From Pseudomonas baetica (GTDB lineage: Bacteria > Pseudomonadota > Gammaproteobacteria > Pseudomonadales > Pseudomonadaceae): a stretch of DNA of 64,000 nucleotides. Shown here piece after piece: positions 10,585 to 20,030 of the stretch. Position 1 is the stretch's first letter, and each line of letters begins with the position of its first letter. Position numbers and translations under genes: made by a program. The notes beneath the pieces are model-generated. The model saw only the letters and a list, made by a program, of their open reading frames with translations. It was not told the DNA's origin and searched no databases. Location: the NCBI RefSeq assembly GCF_019733355.1, contig NZ_JAIHLQ010000002.1, positions 1 through 64,000 on the forward strand, written 5' to 3'.

Positions 10585-11415
10585 TCATGATCCAGAAGAC
10601 GCCAACACCGTCATTTTCTGCGTCATCTCGGCCCCGGCCTTCGCAACAATAGGCGCGAGCAGTGTTCTCACTTCCGGGGAGGCATCGACAACGGGTATCA
10701 CGATGCTGATGCTGCCGATCACCCGTTTATCGTCAAAAACGGCGGCTGAAATACCCGCAGCGCTATTGCCCAATTCGCCTGAAGTGATGACTACGGACTC
10801 GTTTCTCAGCGATCTCAGTGTCTGTTTGACTTGCGCCCAATTGGCCCCAAGGCCAAAGCGCTCGAATTCGCCCGTTACGCCTTCGTAGTAGGGTTTGACC
10901 TGGCGCAATGGCAGGTGCGCCAGGATGACCTTTGAGGCTGCGCCTTGGTAAAGGGGCCTTGGGAGGCCGCGCTCATAGCTGATGTCTTGCTTGAAACGGG
11001 TGGTGAACTCCTCATGCACGCACATGACGTGCTCTTGGAAGTACCGGCATAAAATCGCGATGCTGCCAGCGGGGGCCGCATTCAGCATGTCACCCATGAC
11101 CAACCTTGCAGCCTGGATCATCGGATCACCCAACCGCATTTTTCTATCCAACGCGATGATTGCTGGGCCCAGCACGTAGCGCCCCGGGATAAAGGCGCTG
11201 ATGTATCCGGCACCCGACAGGGTTCGAAAGTAACGGTACGTATGGCTCGCCGATAGTCCTAACTCGATCGCCGCTTCGTCCACAGACCAATCAGATTTGC
11301 TGTCTCCACTGAACAATTCGAGCAGGCGCATCAAGCGATCCTGGGAGCTGCCTTTGGGATCTTCTGCGCCTGAGACTTGCATGGCTGACGCGCCGGTTAC
11401 CTGCTGCTTTATCAA
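10585..11415 (-). CDS. IclR-family transcriptional regulator
   Basis: 276 residues: a winged helix-turn-helix at about 25-85 (RLMRLLELFSG...ELGLSASHTYRYFRTLSGAGYI) followed by the GAF-like effector domain with the IclR pattern YERGLPRPLYQGAASKVILAHLP. IclR proteins (for example PcaR, PobR, MhpR) often control aromatic acid catabolism in response to the substrate. It is divergent from the transporter-dioxygenase operon and convergent with the LeuCD-like pair, so it is the obvious local regulator of both. A second Met at codon 12 could be the true start; no ribosome binding site decides clearly. Confidence 0.87.
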   Translation of the reverse strand: MIKQQVTGASAMQVSGAEDPKGSSQDRLMRLLELFSGDSKSDWSVDEAAIELGLSASHTYRYFRTLSGAGYISAFIPGRYVLGPAIIALDRKMRLGDPMIQAARLVMGDMLNAAPAGSIAILCRYFQEHVMCVHEEFTTRFKQDISYERGLPRPLYQGAASKVILAHLPLRQVKPYYEGVTGEFERFGLGANWAQVKQTLRSLRNESVVITSGELGNSAAGISAAVFDDKRVIGSISIVIPVVDASPEVRTLLAPIVAKAGAEMTQKMTVLASSGS

Positions 11416-11492
11416 CCCTGCCCCCTTAGGAAGGTGTGCTTGACGGAGTCCGTCATGTTACCGCCAAGCTCGACCACGAGGTGAACAAAAAC

Positions 11493-11515
11493 AAAAATAG
11501 CGCCATAAGATAAAA
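11493..11515 (+). promoter_or_regulatory. Copy 2 of the 23-bp gentisate-cluster motif
   Basis: Matches 8402-8424 at 21 of 23 bases, the only differences lying in the centre (CAT for ATT at three positions, two mismatches). It directly precedes a TTGACA hexamer at 11519-11524 by 3 bp, in the divergent space between the IclR gene and the transporter operon, which is where an activator or repressor site for both directions would be placed. Confidence 0.6.
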
Positions 11516-11518
11516 TCG

Positions 11519-11547
11519 TTGACATTTTTTTGAAAAAACATAATTAT
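11519..11547 (+). promoter_or_regulatory. Probable sigma-70 promoter of the transporter/gentisate operon
   Basis: A perfect -35 hexamer TTGACA at 11519-11524 is followed 16-17 bp later by an A/T-rich -10-like TAATTAT (11541-11547), about 50 bp before the transporter ATG. Adjacent to the 23-bp motif, so regulator and polymerase would touch. The -10 choice is uncertain because the region is very A/T-rich. Confidence 0.5.
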
Positions 11548-11596
11548 CGTATTACAACAAATAATACAAAACACCTTAAGGTGTGAGGGTTCCATC

Positions 11597-12985
11597 ATGA
11601 GCGAGCTAGCGCAGCCATCGTCCCCCGTCCTCGACATCGCCCCTATTCTCGATCACGGAGAGTGGACGTCCTATCAAAAGCGAATTCTCTTCTTGGTCGC
11701 CCTCGTCATGGTGTTCGATGGCGTGGACGCGCAGGTGCTCAGCCTGTCGCTGTCCTCCATTTCAGCCGAATGGGGTATCAGCCGCGCAGCCTTTGCACCG
11801 GTGCTGGGATTCAGTTTCGTGGCCATGGCACTGGGGACGGCCCTCGGGGGCCTGTTGGGCGACCGCATCGGCAGAAAATGGACCCTCATCGCGTCCAGCG
11901 TAACGTTTGGCCTGATGACGTTATTGGGCGCGCTCGCCGATGACATCGTCTTTCTGGGCGTCTGCCGAGTGATTGCATCGTTGGGCATGGGAGCAGCCAT
12001 GCCTAACGTCACGGCAATGCTGGCTGAGTACACGCCTTTGCGCCGGCGCAGCCTTGCCCTCGCCATCGGGATGAGCGCGTTGCCTTTTGGCGGCATCGTC
12101 GTTGGCCTGTTAGGGGCGCAAATTCTTCCTGCCCTTGGCTGGCGCAGTTTTTTCGTGATTGCGGGGTGTGCGCCGTTGATCGTCGCGCTGACGCTGATCA
12201 TTGGCGTCCCAGAGTCGCTGAGATTTCTGGTGGCGCGCGGCATCAAGCCGGCAGCGTGCCTGAACATCATTCGCCACCTGGGGCATGCAGTGTCATTGAC
12301 CACCACGTTGGAGGACAGCGGCGAAGCGGCTGCAGTCAAGAAGGCTTCGGTGCGAACGTTAATGGCCAGCGAATATGCTGGCGACACACGGGTGCTGGCG
12401 GTCGCTTTCTTTACCGTGATTCTGTCTAGCTACCTCATGTTTACCTGGTCCCCCTCCCTGTTCGTCGAGGCCGGTTACAGCGTCAGTATGTCCAGCGCAA
12501 GTATGGCGTTGTTCAGCCTCGGTGGCCTGATTGGAGGGGTGGGTGGCGGCTGGCTGTTCAGTCGCTTCGGTTCGCGCAAAACCATGCTCTGCATGGCGGC
12601 GGGGGCGTTGGCCTGCTGCGCTGCGCTGATGGTAACGCCGTTGGAACCTGCAGCGAATTCGCTCCCTATCATCACCGTTAGCCTGCTGCTGCTCGGCCTC
12701 TGCGTACCGGGCACACAAGCAATCCTATTCGTGCTGGCGGCGCAGATATTCCCTACCTCAATGCGTGCAAGTGGCGTCGGTTTGCCCGCAGCTTTCGGAC
12801 GGCTGGGCGCGGTGCTGAGCGCTTTCATCGGCCCCTGGATTCTTGCCAGCACAGGCACTCGGTTCTTCGGTTTTATAGCAGCCATGATGTTGATTCTTTT
12901 TGTCGCGCTGACCCTCGTCCGTCGCCACATCGCACGGACCGCAAACCAAGACCGTAGCGATGCACGGCTGAACGAAGTTCGATAG
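11597..12985 (+). CDS. AAHS-family aromatic acid:proton symporter (probable 3-hydroxybenzoate/gentisate uptake)
   Basis: Major facilitator of 462 residues with 12 hydrophobic segments. It has the AAHS hallmarks: a DGVDAQVLSLSLSSI stretch in the first membrane helix, where the charged Asp pair of PcaK/BenK sits, and GGLLGDRIGRKW as the loop 2-3 signature, repeated in modified form later (GGWLFSRFGSRKT). Family members import protocatechuate, benzoate or hydroxybenzoates with protons. As first gene of the operon leading to gentisate dioxygenase and 3-hydroxybenzoate hydroxylase it most likely brings in 3-hydroxybenzoate and/or gentisate. ATG 11597 follows AGGTGTGAGGG. Confidence 0.88.
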   Translation: MSELAQPSSPVLDIAPILDHGEWTSYQKRILFLVALVMVFDGVDAQVLSLSLSSISAEWGISRAAFAPVLGFSFVAMALGTALGGLLGDRIGRKWTLIASSVTFGLMTLLGALADDIVFLGVCRVIASLGMGAAMPNVTAMLAEYTPLRRRSLALAIGMSALPFGGIVVGLLGAQILPALGWRSFFVIAGCAPLIVALTLIIGVPESLRFLVARGIKPAACLNIIRHLGHAVSLTTTLEDSGEAAAVKKASVRTLMASEYAGDTRVLAVAFFTVILSSYLMFTWSPSLFVEAGYSVSMSSASMALFSLGGLIGGVGGGWLFSRFGSRKTMLCMAAGALACCAALMVTPLEPAANSLPIITVSLLLLGLCVPGTQAILFVLAAQIFPTSMRASGVGLPAAFGRLGAVLSAFIGPWILASTGTRFFGFIAAMMLILFVALTLVRRHIARTANQDRSDARLNEVR

Positions 12986-13003
12986 ATAGGTAAGGAGATA
13001 TTT

Positions 13004-14065
13004 GTGAGTAACAATGCCTTTAGAGATCACATTGCCCACGACAACATGACGCCCCTCTGGGAGGTATTGCGCGGGCTCACCCCGCGCGAGCCCAAGCAGA
13101 CGGCGGACCCCGTAATCTGGCGCGCCGAAACCATTCGCCAAAATATGAAAATGGCCTGTGAGGTCATCTCCGCCGAAGATGCGGAGCGCCGTGTGCTTGT
13201 CCTAGAAAACCCTAAGTTTCAGGGCAAGTCGCAGATAACGTCATCCCTCTATGCGGGTATTCAAATGATCCTGCCCGGGGAGGTCGCTCCCAGTCATCGC
13301 CATACGGCGTCTGCGCTAAGACTGATTTTAAGTGGCCAGGGTGGGTTCACTACGGTGCATGGCGAAAAGGTACTAATGAACCCGGGTGACTTTGTCATCA
13401 CGCCCACGAACGTTTTTCATGACCATGGTGCGCAGGGCACGGAACCTGTGATGTGGCTGGATGGCCTGGATGTGCCTGTTGTGCAAATGCTCAACGCCGG
13501 TTTCTCTGCTGATGACCCGAATCTACGTCAGGTCCTGACACGCCCGACAGGCGACTCCAATGCGCGATTCGCCGCTGGCCTGAGACCGGTGGGCGACACC
13601 CACGGCGGCCCCGTCAGCCCACTTTTTCACTACCCCTATTCGCGCACGCGTGCAGCGCTTGAACAGTTGTCGCTCGTCGATGAGTGGGACGCGTGCAACG
13701 GTTTCAAACTGATGTTTACCAACCCAACGAATGGGCTGTCCCCGATTCGCTCGATGGGTGCCTTTATGCAGATGTTCCCTGCAGGGTTCAAGGGCACGAG
13801 CTTTCGTGAAACCGACGGAGCTGTTTGCTGCGTGGTTGAAGGCAGCCTGCGTGTTCAGGTCGGTGACCAAACGTGGACAGCCTGCAAGGACGACGTATTT
13901 GTTCTTCCGGGTTGGGCATGGCGCTGTTTTGAGGCGGACGAGCAATGCGTACTGTTCAGCTTTTCCGATCGACCGTTGCAAGAACACCTCGGTTTTTGGC
14001 GCAGCGAAATCAATCCGAGCGCAACTACTACACCAGGAGAAAACCATGAAAATTTGTCTGTTTAA
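13004..14065 (+). CDS. Gentisate 1,2-dioxygenase
   Basis: Fe(II) bicupin that opens gentisate between C1 and C2 to maleylpyruvate. The 353 residues include the first cupin with iron ligands His98 and His100 (SHRHTASALRLIL) and His139 (NVFHDHG), and a second, metal-less cupin near 270-330. The N-terminal MTPLWEVLRGLTP pattern is typical of bacterial gentisate dioxygenases. The start is GTG at 13004, preceded by AAGGAG; it begins 18 bp after the transporter stop. The 3' end overlaps the next gene by 20 bp, which indicates translational coupling with the hydrolase that acts on its product. Confidence 0.92.
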   Translation: MSNNAFRDHIAHDNMTPLWEVLRGLTPREPKQTADPVIWRAETIRQNMKMACEVISAEDAERRVLVLENPKFQGKSQITSSLYAGIQMILPGEVAPSHRHTASALRLILSGQGGFTTVHGEKVLMNPGDFVITPTNVFHDHGAQGTEPVMWLDGLDVPVVQMLNAGFSADDPNLRQVLTRPTGDSNARFAAGLRPVGDTHGGPVSPLFHYPYSRTRAALEQLSLVDEWDACNGFKLMFTNPTNGLSPIRSMGAFMQMFPAGFKGTSFRETDGAVCCVVEGSLRVQVGDQTWTACKDDVFVLPGWAWRCFEADEQCVLFSFSDRPLQEHLGFWRSEINPSATTTPGENHENLSV

Positions 14066-14903
14066 CGATAACCGTTTGGGCCTGATTGAGGGCGACATTG
14101 TCTATGACGTTTCCCAAGCACTGCGTATTTTGTCACCTGCCCGTTATCCGTTTCCGCGCCATGACCTGCTGATCGCTAACCTGGCCGAGCTACGCCCCGA
14201 AATCTCGCTTGCCAAGGGAAGCGCAGCGGTCTTCAAGTTAAGCGATGTCGAGCTGCTTAGCCCCGTCGGTAACCCAGGCAAAATTGTGGCTGCGCCTGTC
14301 AACTATCAAGCTCACCTTGATGAAGCCATCGCAGACACGGAGACGTTTACACGTGCCAATGTCCGCAAAATTCAGGAGACGGGCCTCTTCCTGAAAGCTA
14401 CCAGCTCGCTGATCGGTGTCAGTAAACCGATTGTGATTAATCTTCCAGAGCGCCGTACCGATCACGAAATCGAGCTAGTCGCTGTTATTGGCAAGCGTGC
14501 CAAGGATGTGAAGGCGAAAGACGCACTGGCCTATGTTGCCGGATACAGCATTGGCCTGGACATCACGATCCGCGGGCCTGAAGAGCGAAGCTTGCGCAAA
14601 TCGTTGGACACTTACTCGGTGTTGGGGCCATGGCTTGTCACGGCTGATGAGCTCAGCGAACCACAGGGCTTGGAGTTGCTGCTGGAGGTTAATGGTGAGA
14701 AACGCCAGCACGCCAATACACGGGATTTGATCATGAACGTGGCAGAGCTGATCGAATTCGCCTCGACCTATTACACACTTGAGCCGGGTGATTTGTTGTA
14801 CACCGGAACGCCCGAAGGTGTGGGTCCCATTGTTCACGGTGATCAGATCAAAGCACGAATTGAAGGGATTGGTGAAATTGTTGTCGAGGTCGTGTCGTCA
14901 TGA
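14046..14903 (+). CDS. FAH-family acylpyruvase, probable maleylpyruvate hydrolase
   Basis: Mg2+-dependent C-C hydrolase of 285 residues with the FAH core: DHEIELVAVIGKR carrying metal ligands Glu141 and Glu143, and Asp172 in GLDITIR, then the terminal YTGTPEGVGP loop. It would cleave maleylpyruvate (or fumarylpyruvate) into pyruvate plus maleate (or fumarate). Because the cluster has no glutathione-dependent maleylpyruvate isomerase but does have a maleate hydratase candidate, direct cleavage of maleylpyruvate is the better reading. The chosen ATG 14046 has GGAGA at 14036-14040 and matches the family N-terminus; the frame is open further upstream, but only inside the dioxygenase gene. Confidence 0.9.
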   Translation: MKICLFNDNRLGLIEGDIVYDVSQALRILSPARYPFPRHDLLIANLAELRPEISLAKGSAAVFKLSDVELLSPVGNPGKIVAAPVNYQAHLDEAIADTETFTRANVRKIQETGLFLKATSSLIGVSKPIVINLPERRTDHEIELVAVIGKRAKDVKAKDALAYVAGYSIGLDITIRGPEERSLRKSLDTYSVLGPWLVTADELSEPQGLELLLEVNGEKRQHANTRDLIMNVAELIEFASTYYTLEPGDLLYTGTPEGVGPIVHGDQIKARIEGIGEIVVEVVSS

Positions 14904-16075
14904 GCCTACAAGATCCGATTGTAATCATTGGGGGGGGCATTGGCGGTCTGGCAGCAGCGCTGGCACTCTCACATAAGGGCTTCAAAACGCTCTTAATCGA
15001 ACAGGCCGAAGAGTTTCGCGAAGTCGGTGCGGGGATCCAGGTGGGTCCTAACGGTTTTCGCGTGTTGGAGACGCTCGGCGTTGCTGATCAGGTACGCGAA
15101 CTGACCGTGTTACCCGATGATTTGATCTTCATGGACAGTGTCAGCGCTGAGGTGGTTACCACCATCCCGACAGGCGCAGCGTTTCGGGAACGTTTCAAGT
15201 ATCCCTACGCCTTGGTGCATCGTGCGGACCTGCATTCGGTTCTTCTGGCCGCGTGTCGCGAGTCCGCTGATGTCGACTTCAGGATCGCCACAAAAGTGGT
15301 GGGCTACGAAGATGATGGCCTGTCCGTGTGCGTGACCACTGACCAAGGTGAAACCATTCGGGGTTGCGCACTGATTGGCGCAGATGGATTGTGGTCGAAA
15401 GTCAGAGAGAAAATTGTCGGTGACGGTGCGCCTGTGGTCTCCGGGCACATTGCGTACCGGGCGGTGTTGCCCATTGAGGACGTGCCGCTTGAGTTTCGAC
15501 GCAACTCGATGATTCTTTGGGGGGGGCCAAAGTCCCACCTGGTCCAGTACCCGCTTCGAGGTGGAAAACTATTCAACCTGGTCGCAGTCTTCCACAGCGA
15601 CCGCTATGTAGAGGGCTGGAACACCGAGGGAGACCCTGAAGAATTACGCCGTCGGTTTGCCGGCACGTGTGACACCGTACAAACGCTCCTGTCCAAAATT
15701 GAAAGCTGGCGGATGTGGGTATTGTGCGATCGTGAACCCGTGAAAAACTGGAGTGAGGGACGTACCACGCTTCTGGGCGATGCCGCGCACCCCATGTTGC
15801 AATACCTTGCACAAGGGGCGTGTATGGCGATGGAAGATGGCGTCGTACTCGCACAGGAAATCGAAAAGTGTCAGGGTGATTTTGAGTCAGCTTTTAAGGC
15901 ATATCAGGCTCGCCGATACCTTCGCACTGGCCGTTGCCAGGTGATGGCACGTGTTCATGGAGAGTTCTACCATGCCGAAGGAGTGGCAGCCGAACTGCGT
16001 AACGGTATGCTCGCCGCACGCACCCCTGAACAAGCATATGCCGGTCTCACCTGGTTATATGACGCGATAATTTAG
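14900..16075 (+). CDS. FAD monooxygenase, probable 3-hydroxybenzoate 6-hydroxylase
   Basis: Group A flavoprotein hydroxylase of 391 residues, the length of known 3-hydroxybenzoate 6-monooxygenases, which make gentisate from 3-hydroxybenzoate with NADH and O2. Motifs: GxGxxG as GGGIGG at 11-16, the DG motif GADGLWSKVRE near 155-165, and the GD motif LLGDAAHPMLQYLAQGA near 289. The ATG sits in an ATGA overlap with the hydrolase stop, so the order dioxygenase-hydrolase-hydroxylase is one coupled translation unit. Salicylate 5-hydroxylating routes use different enzymes, which supports 3-hydroxybenzoate as the substrate, though salicylate 1-hydroxylases share the same fold. Confidence 0.88.
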   Translation: MSLQDPIVIIGGGIGGLAAALALSHKGFKTLLIEQAEEFREVGAGIQVGPNGFRVLETLGVADQVRELTVLPDDLIFMDSVSAEVVTTIPTGAAFRERFKYPYALVHRADLHSVLLAACRESADVDFRIATKVVGYEDDGLSVCVTTDQGETIRGCALIGADGLWSKVREKIVGDGAPVVSGHIAYRAVLPIEDVPLEFRRNSMILWGGPKSHLVQYPLRGGKLFNLVAVFHSDRYVEGWNTEGDPEELRRRFAGTCDTVQTLLSKIESWRMWVLCDREPVKNWSEGRTTLLGDAAHPMLQYLAQGACMAMEDGVVLAQEIEKCQGDFESAFKAYQARRYLRTGRCQVMARVHGEFYHAEGVAAELRNGMLAARTPEQAYAGLTWLYDAII

Positions 16076-16180
16076 AACTCCCAGTGACGGTCAATTATTC
16101 AACGTGCTCACGTTGCCGGGTTGATCGTCGCTTTCTGCTGTACGCAATGATCATTCTATAAAAATAAAAAGGGTGAAATC

Positions 16181-17443
16181 ATGTACTACAAAAATTGCGG
16201 CCCGCTCGTGTGGCCGGCGTTACTGTGTTTTTGTACGCCAGGCTTGGCATGGGCTGAGGAATCCGATTTTTTCAAAGATTCGACCGCTACACTTCAGGCC
16301 AGAAACTACTACTTTCAACGTAACTATTTAGATATTCGCGGGGCCGAGAAACCCAAGGCAGAAGAGTGGGCTCAAGGCTTCATTCTTAATTTCAAATCAG
16401 GTTATACCCCAGGCGCGGTCGGCTTTGGTATTGATGCGATTGCCACTCTGGGCCTCAAGCTTGATAGTGGCCCTGGACGGGTAGGGACGGGCTTGCTGCC
16501 TATTAAGGATAGCGGGGCTCCTGCCGACGATTACAGTCGCGTAGGGCCAACCTTAAAAGCCAGGTTTTCTAAAACCGAACTGAGGCTGGGTGAACTTCAA
16601 CCAGACATTCCCGTCTTGCCCTTCAGCGATATTCGTTTGCTTCCACCTTCCTATCAGGGGGCCTCCTTTTCGAGCAGCGAACTTACTGGGCTGACCCTTC
16701 AAGGCGGGCGAATCAAATCGACTAGTCTACGAAATGAAGCCGGTGACGAAAAGTTGATCGCGATGTTGGGCTATATTCCGCAACGCACAGCGTCCAGTGA
16801 TGCCTTCAATTATATGGGCGGTGACTATAGTTTTAATGAGTCACGTACCACTGTCAGTGGTTGGTACGCCCAACTGGAGGACATTTACCGACAGAGTTAT
16901 GTTGGCATTAAGCATAAGCAGTTAGTAGGGCGTTGGTCGGTGACCGGTACGTTGGCACAGTATGATGCTGTGGAAGATGGTGATCATTTAATAGGGGCGG
17001 TCGATAATCGGGCTTTGTATGGCACCCTTGGGGTGGCAAGATCCGGGCATGCTGTGACCGTAGGGTACCAAAGAATGTACGGTAACACCGCGTTCCCCCG
17101 GGTGTTCGCCAATATAGCGCCCTTGGCCAATGAACTACCTACTTATGACTTCTCATCACAAAACGAAGTGTCTTATCAGGTGCGTTACGACTATGACTTC
17201 GCTGCGGCGGGTGTACCGGGCCTCCTATTTTCGACTAGATACGTTGTGGGGAACAATGTTGAGACAGGGCGCGGCTATGAGGGTAAGGATAGCGAACGCG
17301 ATATCGATATGTCTTATGTTTTCCAGAGCGGGCCTGTCAAGGGATTGGGTATCAGGCTTCGCGATGCCGTAGCGCGGTCTAATTACAGAACTGATATTGA
17401 CGAGTATCGCGTCGTTCTCAGTTATACCTGGAAGCTGCTATAG
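16181..17443 (+). CDS. OprD-family outer membrane porin
   Basis: 420 residues starting with a Sec signal peptide that should be cleaved after GLAWA (about residue 25). The mature start SDFFKDSTATLQARNYYFQRNY is the OprD/OpdK signature, followed by alternating strands of an 18-stranded barrel and an aromatic C-terminal end. OprD-family channels import small carboxylates such as benzoate or vanillate; at the end of the 3-hydroxybenzoate operon it probably admits the aromatic acid through the outer membrane. A 105-bp gap precedes it, with a weak 7-bp inverted repeat (16100-16115), so it may have a separate promoter as well as readthrough. Confidence 0.88.
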   Translation: MYYKNCGPLVWPALLCFCTPGLAWAEESDFFKDSTATLQARNYYFQRNYLDIRGAEKPKAEEWAQGFILNFKSGYTPGAVGFGIDAIATLGLKLDSGPGRVGTGLLPIKDSGAPADDYSRVGPTLKARFSKTELRLGELQPDIPVLPFSDIRLLPPSYQGASFSSSELTGLTLQGGRIKSTSLRNEAGDEKLIAMLGYIPQRTASSDAFNYMGGDYSFNESRTTVSGWYAQLEDIYRQSYVGIKHKQLVGRWSVTGTLAQYDAVEDGDHLIGAVDNRALYGTLGVARSGHAVTVGYQRMYGNTAFPRVFANIAPLANELPTYDFSSQNEVSYQVRYDYDFAAAGVPGLLFSTRYVVGNNVETGRGYEGKDSERDIDMSYVFQSGPVKGLGIRLRDAVARSNYRTDIDEYRVVLSYTWKLL

Positions 17444-17878
17444 CCTTGCGCTCTTACCAACCCTGCGCGCCAATGACCAAATATGTCGTCCGTCAATTGA
17501 TCTTAATCTGTTCATCTGCGTGCTGATCGTGGGCTATTGCTACCTCAGTCGCTCATAGCGTTGGCGCTGATTGAAAACTGATCAGCCTTTACTGGGTCAG
17601 TTTTCGGTCAGCGGCAACACCATCGGAACAGCTCGCGTCCATGTGGTAGCGGGACACCATTGGTGCGTGGATAGCCGGCACGCGCCGGCAAGTCTCTTGT
17701 TTCAATTACACATCGCTATACCAACCGGGCTAACCCGATTCAGGAGCGGAACCTCAACCTGGAACTAAGACTATTGCGTCAAGGACAGCCGGCCACCCCC
17801 GTCGTCAGGGGGAGGCGTGGATCGAGACAGGGGGGCTGTGAGAGCGGGGATTGGAAGAAAGGGGCCAAAGGCCTGGCG
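17444..17878. other. Intergenic stretch after the gentisate operon
   Basis: 435 bp without a convincing gene. The only structure is a 9-bp inverted repeat, GAAAACTGA (17573-17581) and TCAGTTTTC (17597-17605), with a 15-base loop, which could help end transcription of the porin gene but has no T-run. Short frames here show no family likeness. Confidence 0.4.
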
Positions 17879-18310
17879 TTAGCCAGTCAACTCGAGAATA
17901 CCCAACATGTAGGTGCGATCCACGACATGCTTGCGAGTACTCGCCTGGAATTTTCCAAAGAGGTTTTTCAAGTGCCATTTCACGGTTTCTCCAGCGACAT
18001 TCAACGCCTGGGCAATCTGCTTGTTCGACAGGTTGCGAGCGAGCAGTTGCAAGACTGCTCGCTCCTTGGGTGTGAGCAGGCGGCTGGGTGAAGCAGAGCT
18101 TGGAGGGGGCTCCGGGCGCACAACCGGACCTGAGTGAAGCGAGGCCTGCATGGCCGGCCTGGTCGTTTCGCTTGCGATCTTTTGCAACCACTTGACCAGT
18201 GCGGGATGGGTGTTCTGAACAATGCGCTGCAGTCTATGTCACGCTCGTTGGCGTAGTAGTGGTGCAATTGGGGACACCAGGCAGCGTCGATTTTGTCGTT
18301 ACGTGAAGGG
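17879..18310 (-). pseudogene. C-terminal remnant of a MalT-like LuxR regulator
   Basis: The last ~100 codons hold an intact LuxR helix-turn-helix (LTPKERAVLQLLARNLSNKQIAQALNV, then GETVKWHLKNLFGKF). Further upstream the coding sequence continues as LVKWLQKIASE, but a change of frame near 18220-18235 is needed to join it to DKIDAAWCPQLHHYYANERDIDC, a typical interior of large LuxR activators. The gene is cut at about 18310 by the IS element, and I could not find the missing ~700 N-terminal residues on the other side. Clearly non-functional; it may once have regulated genes that are now lost. Confidence 0.75.
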
Positions 18311-18344
18311 TGTAGTGGTCTAATTTCCCCGGACACCCCGATAG

Positions 18345-18671
<327 letters not shown>

Positions 18672-18679
18672 CGTACCGC

Positions 18680-19553
18680 TTGGTTCGCCAGCTGCAACAG
18701 AAGGCTTGTTCGGTGGCGTATGTGTGCCGTTTGTTGGGGGTTAGTCGATCCGGCTTCTACGAGGCCAACAAGCGCGCAGAGGCTCCTGCATCGATCTGCC
18801 CCGTTGCTCTGCAACTCAAGGCGTCGTTTGCTGAAAGTGGCGGCTGTTATGGCAGTCGCCCATTGCGTAAAGCGTTACGCGCAAAGGGTATGGAAGTAGG
18901 CATTTACAAGATTCGCCGCATGATGCGCGTCAACGGCCTGCGTTCGGCCTGGAAGCGTAAATTTGTGCACACCACCGACAGCAAACATGACCTGCCGATT
19001 GCTGAAAATGTATTGAACCGCCAATTTGAACCCGAGGCGGCGAACAAGGCCTGGGTAGCAGACATTACCTACATCCGAACCCGCAGTGGCTGGTTGTATC
19101 TGGCTGTGGTGCTGGACTTGTTCTCACGCAAGGTAGTGGGCAGGTCAATGGCGCCGAACATGCCCGCTGAACTGGTGTGCAGTGCAATGCAGCTGGCGGT
19201 TGCTCAACGTCAACCGCCACCCGGCTTGATCGCCCACTCGGATCGCGGCAGCCAGTACGCGAGTGCGAGCTACAGAGCGCTACTGGCAAGAAGTGACATG
19301 CAGCAAAGCATGAGCCGTAAAGGTAACTGCTGGGATACGCAGTGATGGAGCGCTTCTTTCTGAGCTTGAAAATGGAGCGGGTATGGCGACGTGATTACGC
19401 CAACCATGCCGAGGCGATACGCGACATCACTGAGTACATCGTTGGGTTTACAACAACGAACGGCTGCACTCGAAACTGGGATATCTGCCACCGACCGTTT
19501 ACGAACGGGCGATGGCGTCAAAATCACCTATCGAGGTGTCCGGAATTAGTTGA
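18680..19553 (+). pseudogene. IS3-family transposase OrfB with two frameshifts
   Basis: Catalytic part of the transposase: an HTH_21 region, then the rve integrase core with the DDE residues in WVADITYIRT, IAHSDRGSQY and the terminal MERFF...LKMERV block. Reading stops early because one base is missing near 19337 (GGATACGC where the family needs GGATAACGC) and again near 19452 (GGGTTTACAAC for GGGTTTTACAAC). Restoring both gives the complete expected ending ...IEVSGIS and a stop at 19551-19553. Both losses could also be sequencing errors. Confidence 0.85.
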
Positions 19554-19561
19554 CCACTACA

Positions 19562-20030
19562 GGGTGCGGGTTCCTCCCTGCTTGCCCGGTGACTCCGCAT
19601 TTAGCGGAATTCCCGGCCTTCATTGAAAAACTTTCCCTCGCCTGAATAGGTAAGCACTTGCTGGAAGCCTCACATGGACGTTCGCTTACGGCTGAGCAGG
19701 TCGCCGCAGGCTCGATGAAGCCGCAGGGCTGCGGCATTCATCGGTACTGGCGGCGGAATTAATCAAGGCACTGGCGATTCTGTGGGGGGCGGTATCGAAC
19801 CTGACCTTGGTCTTTGCAATGCCGCTGCTTACCTGGGCCTGTTCGTTCCAGTGCTGGTTGGCTGGCTTTGGTTACGCCAGGCGTTAGTTGCAGGGCGGAG
19901 GCAAGGCACGATGGCGGGACATCAAACTTTTAATATTGTTCTGATAATAGAATTAAATACTGTATAAAGAATAATGCAGGATAAATTGCCTGCCTATTCA
20001 CGCCCTATAAAAACAAAAACGGTAACCAAC
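19562..20030. other. Degenerate intergenic region between the IS and the chemoreceptor
   Basis: 469 bp without an intact gene. A plus-strand stretch near 19770-19890 reads EPDLGLCNAAAYLGLF...GWLWLRQALVAG, which resembles the C-terminal domain of AidB-like acyl-CoA dehydrogenases and may be a remnant of one; it has no start and no conserved upstream sequence. The last 80 bp are A/T-rich and probably contain the chemoreceptor promoter (ATAATAGAATTAAATACTGTATA around 19940-19965 in outline). Confidence 0.4.

Noticed and set aside
13731..14045. Upstream extension of the FAH hydrolase frame
   Set aside because: It overlaps the gentisate dioxygenase and has no family homology; ATG 14046 has a ribosome binding site and the usual N-terminus.
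16100..16115. 7-bp inverted repeat after the 3-hydroxybenzoate hydroxylase gene as a terminator
   Set aside because: Short stem, two-base loop and no T-run; not enough to call.
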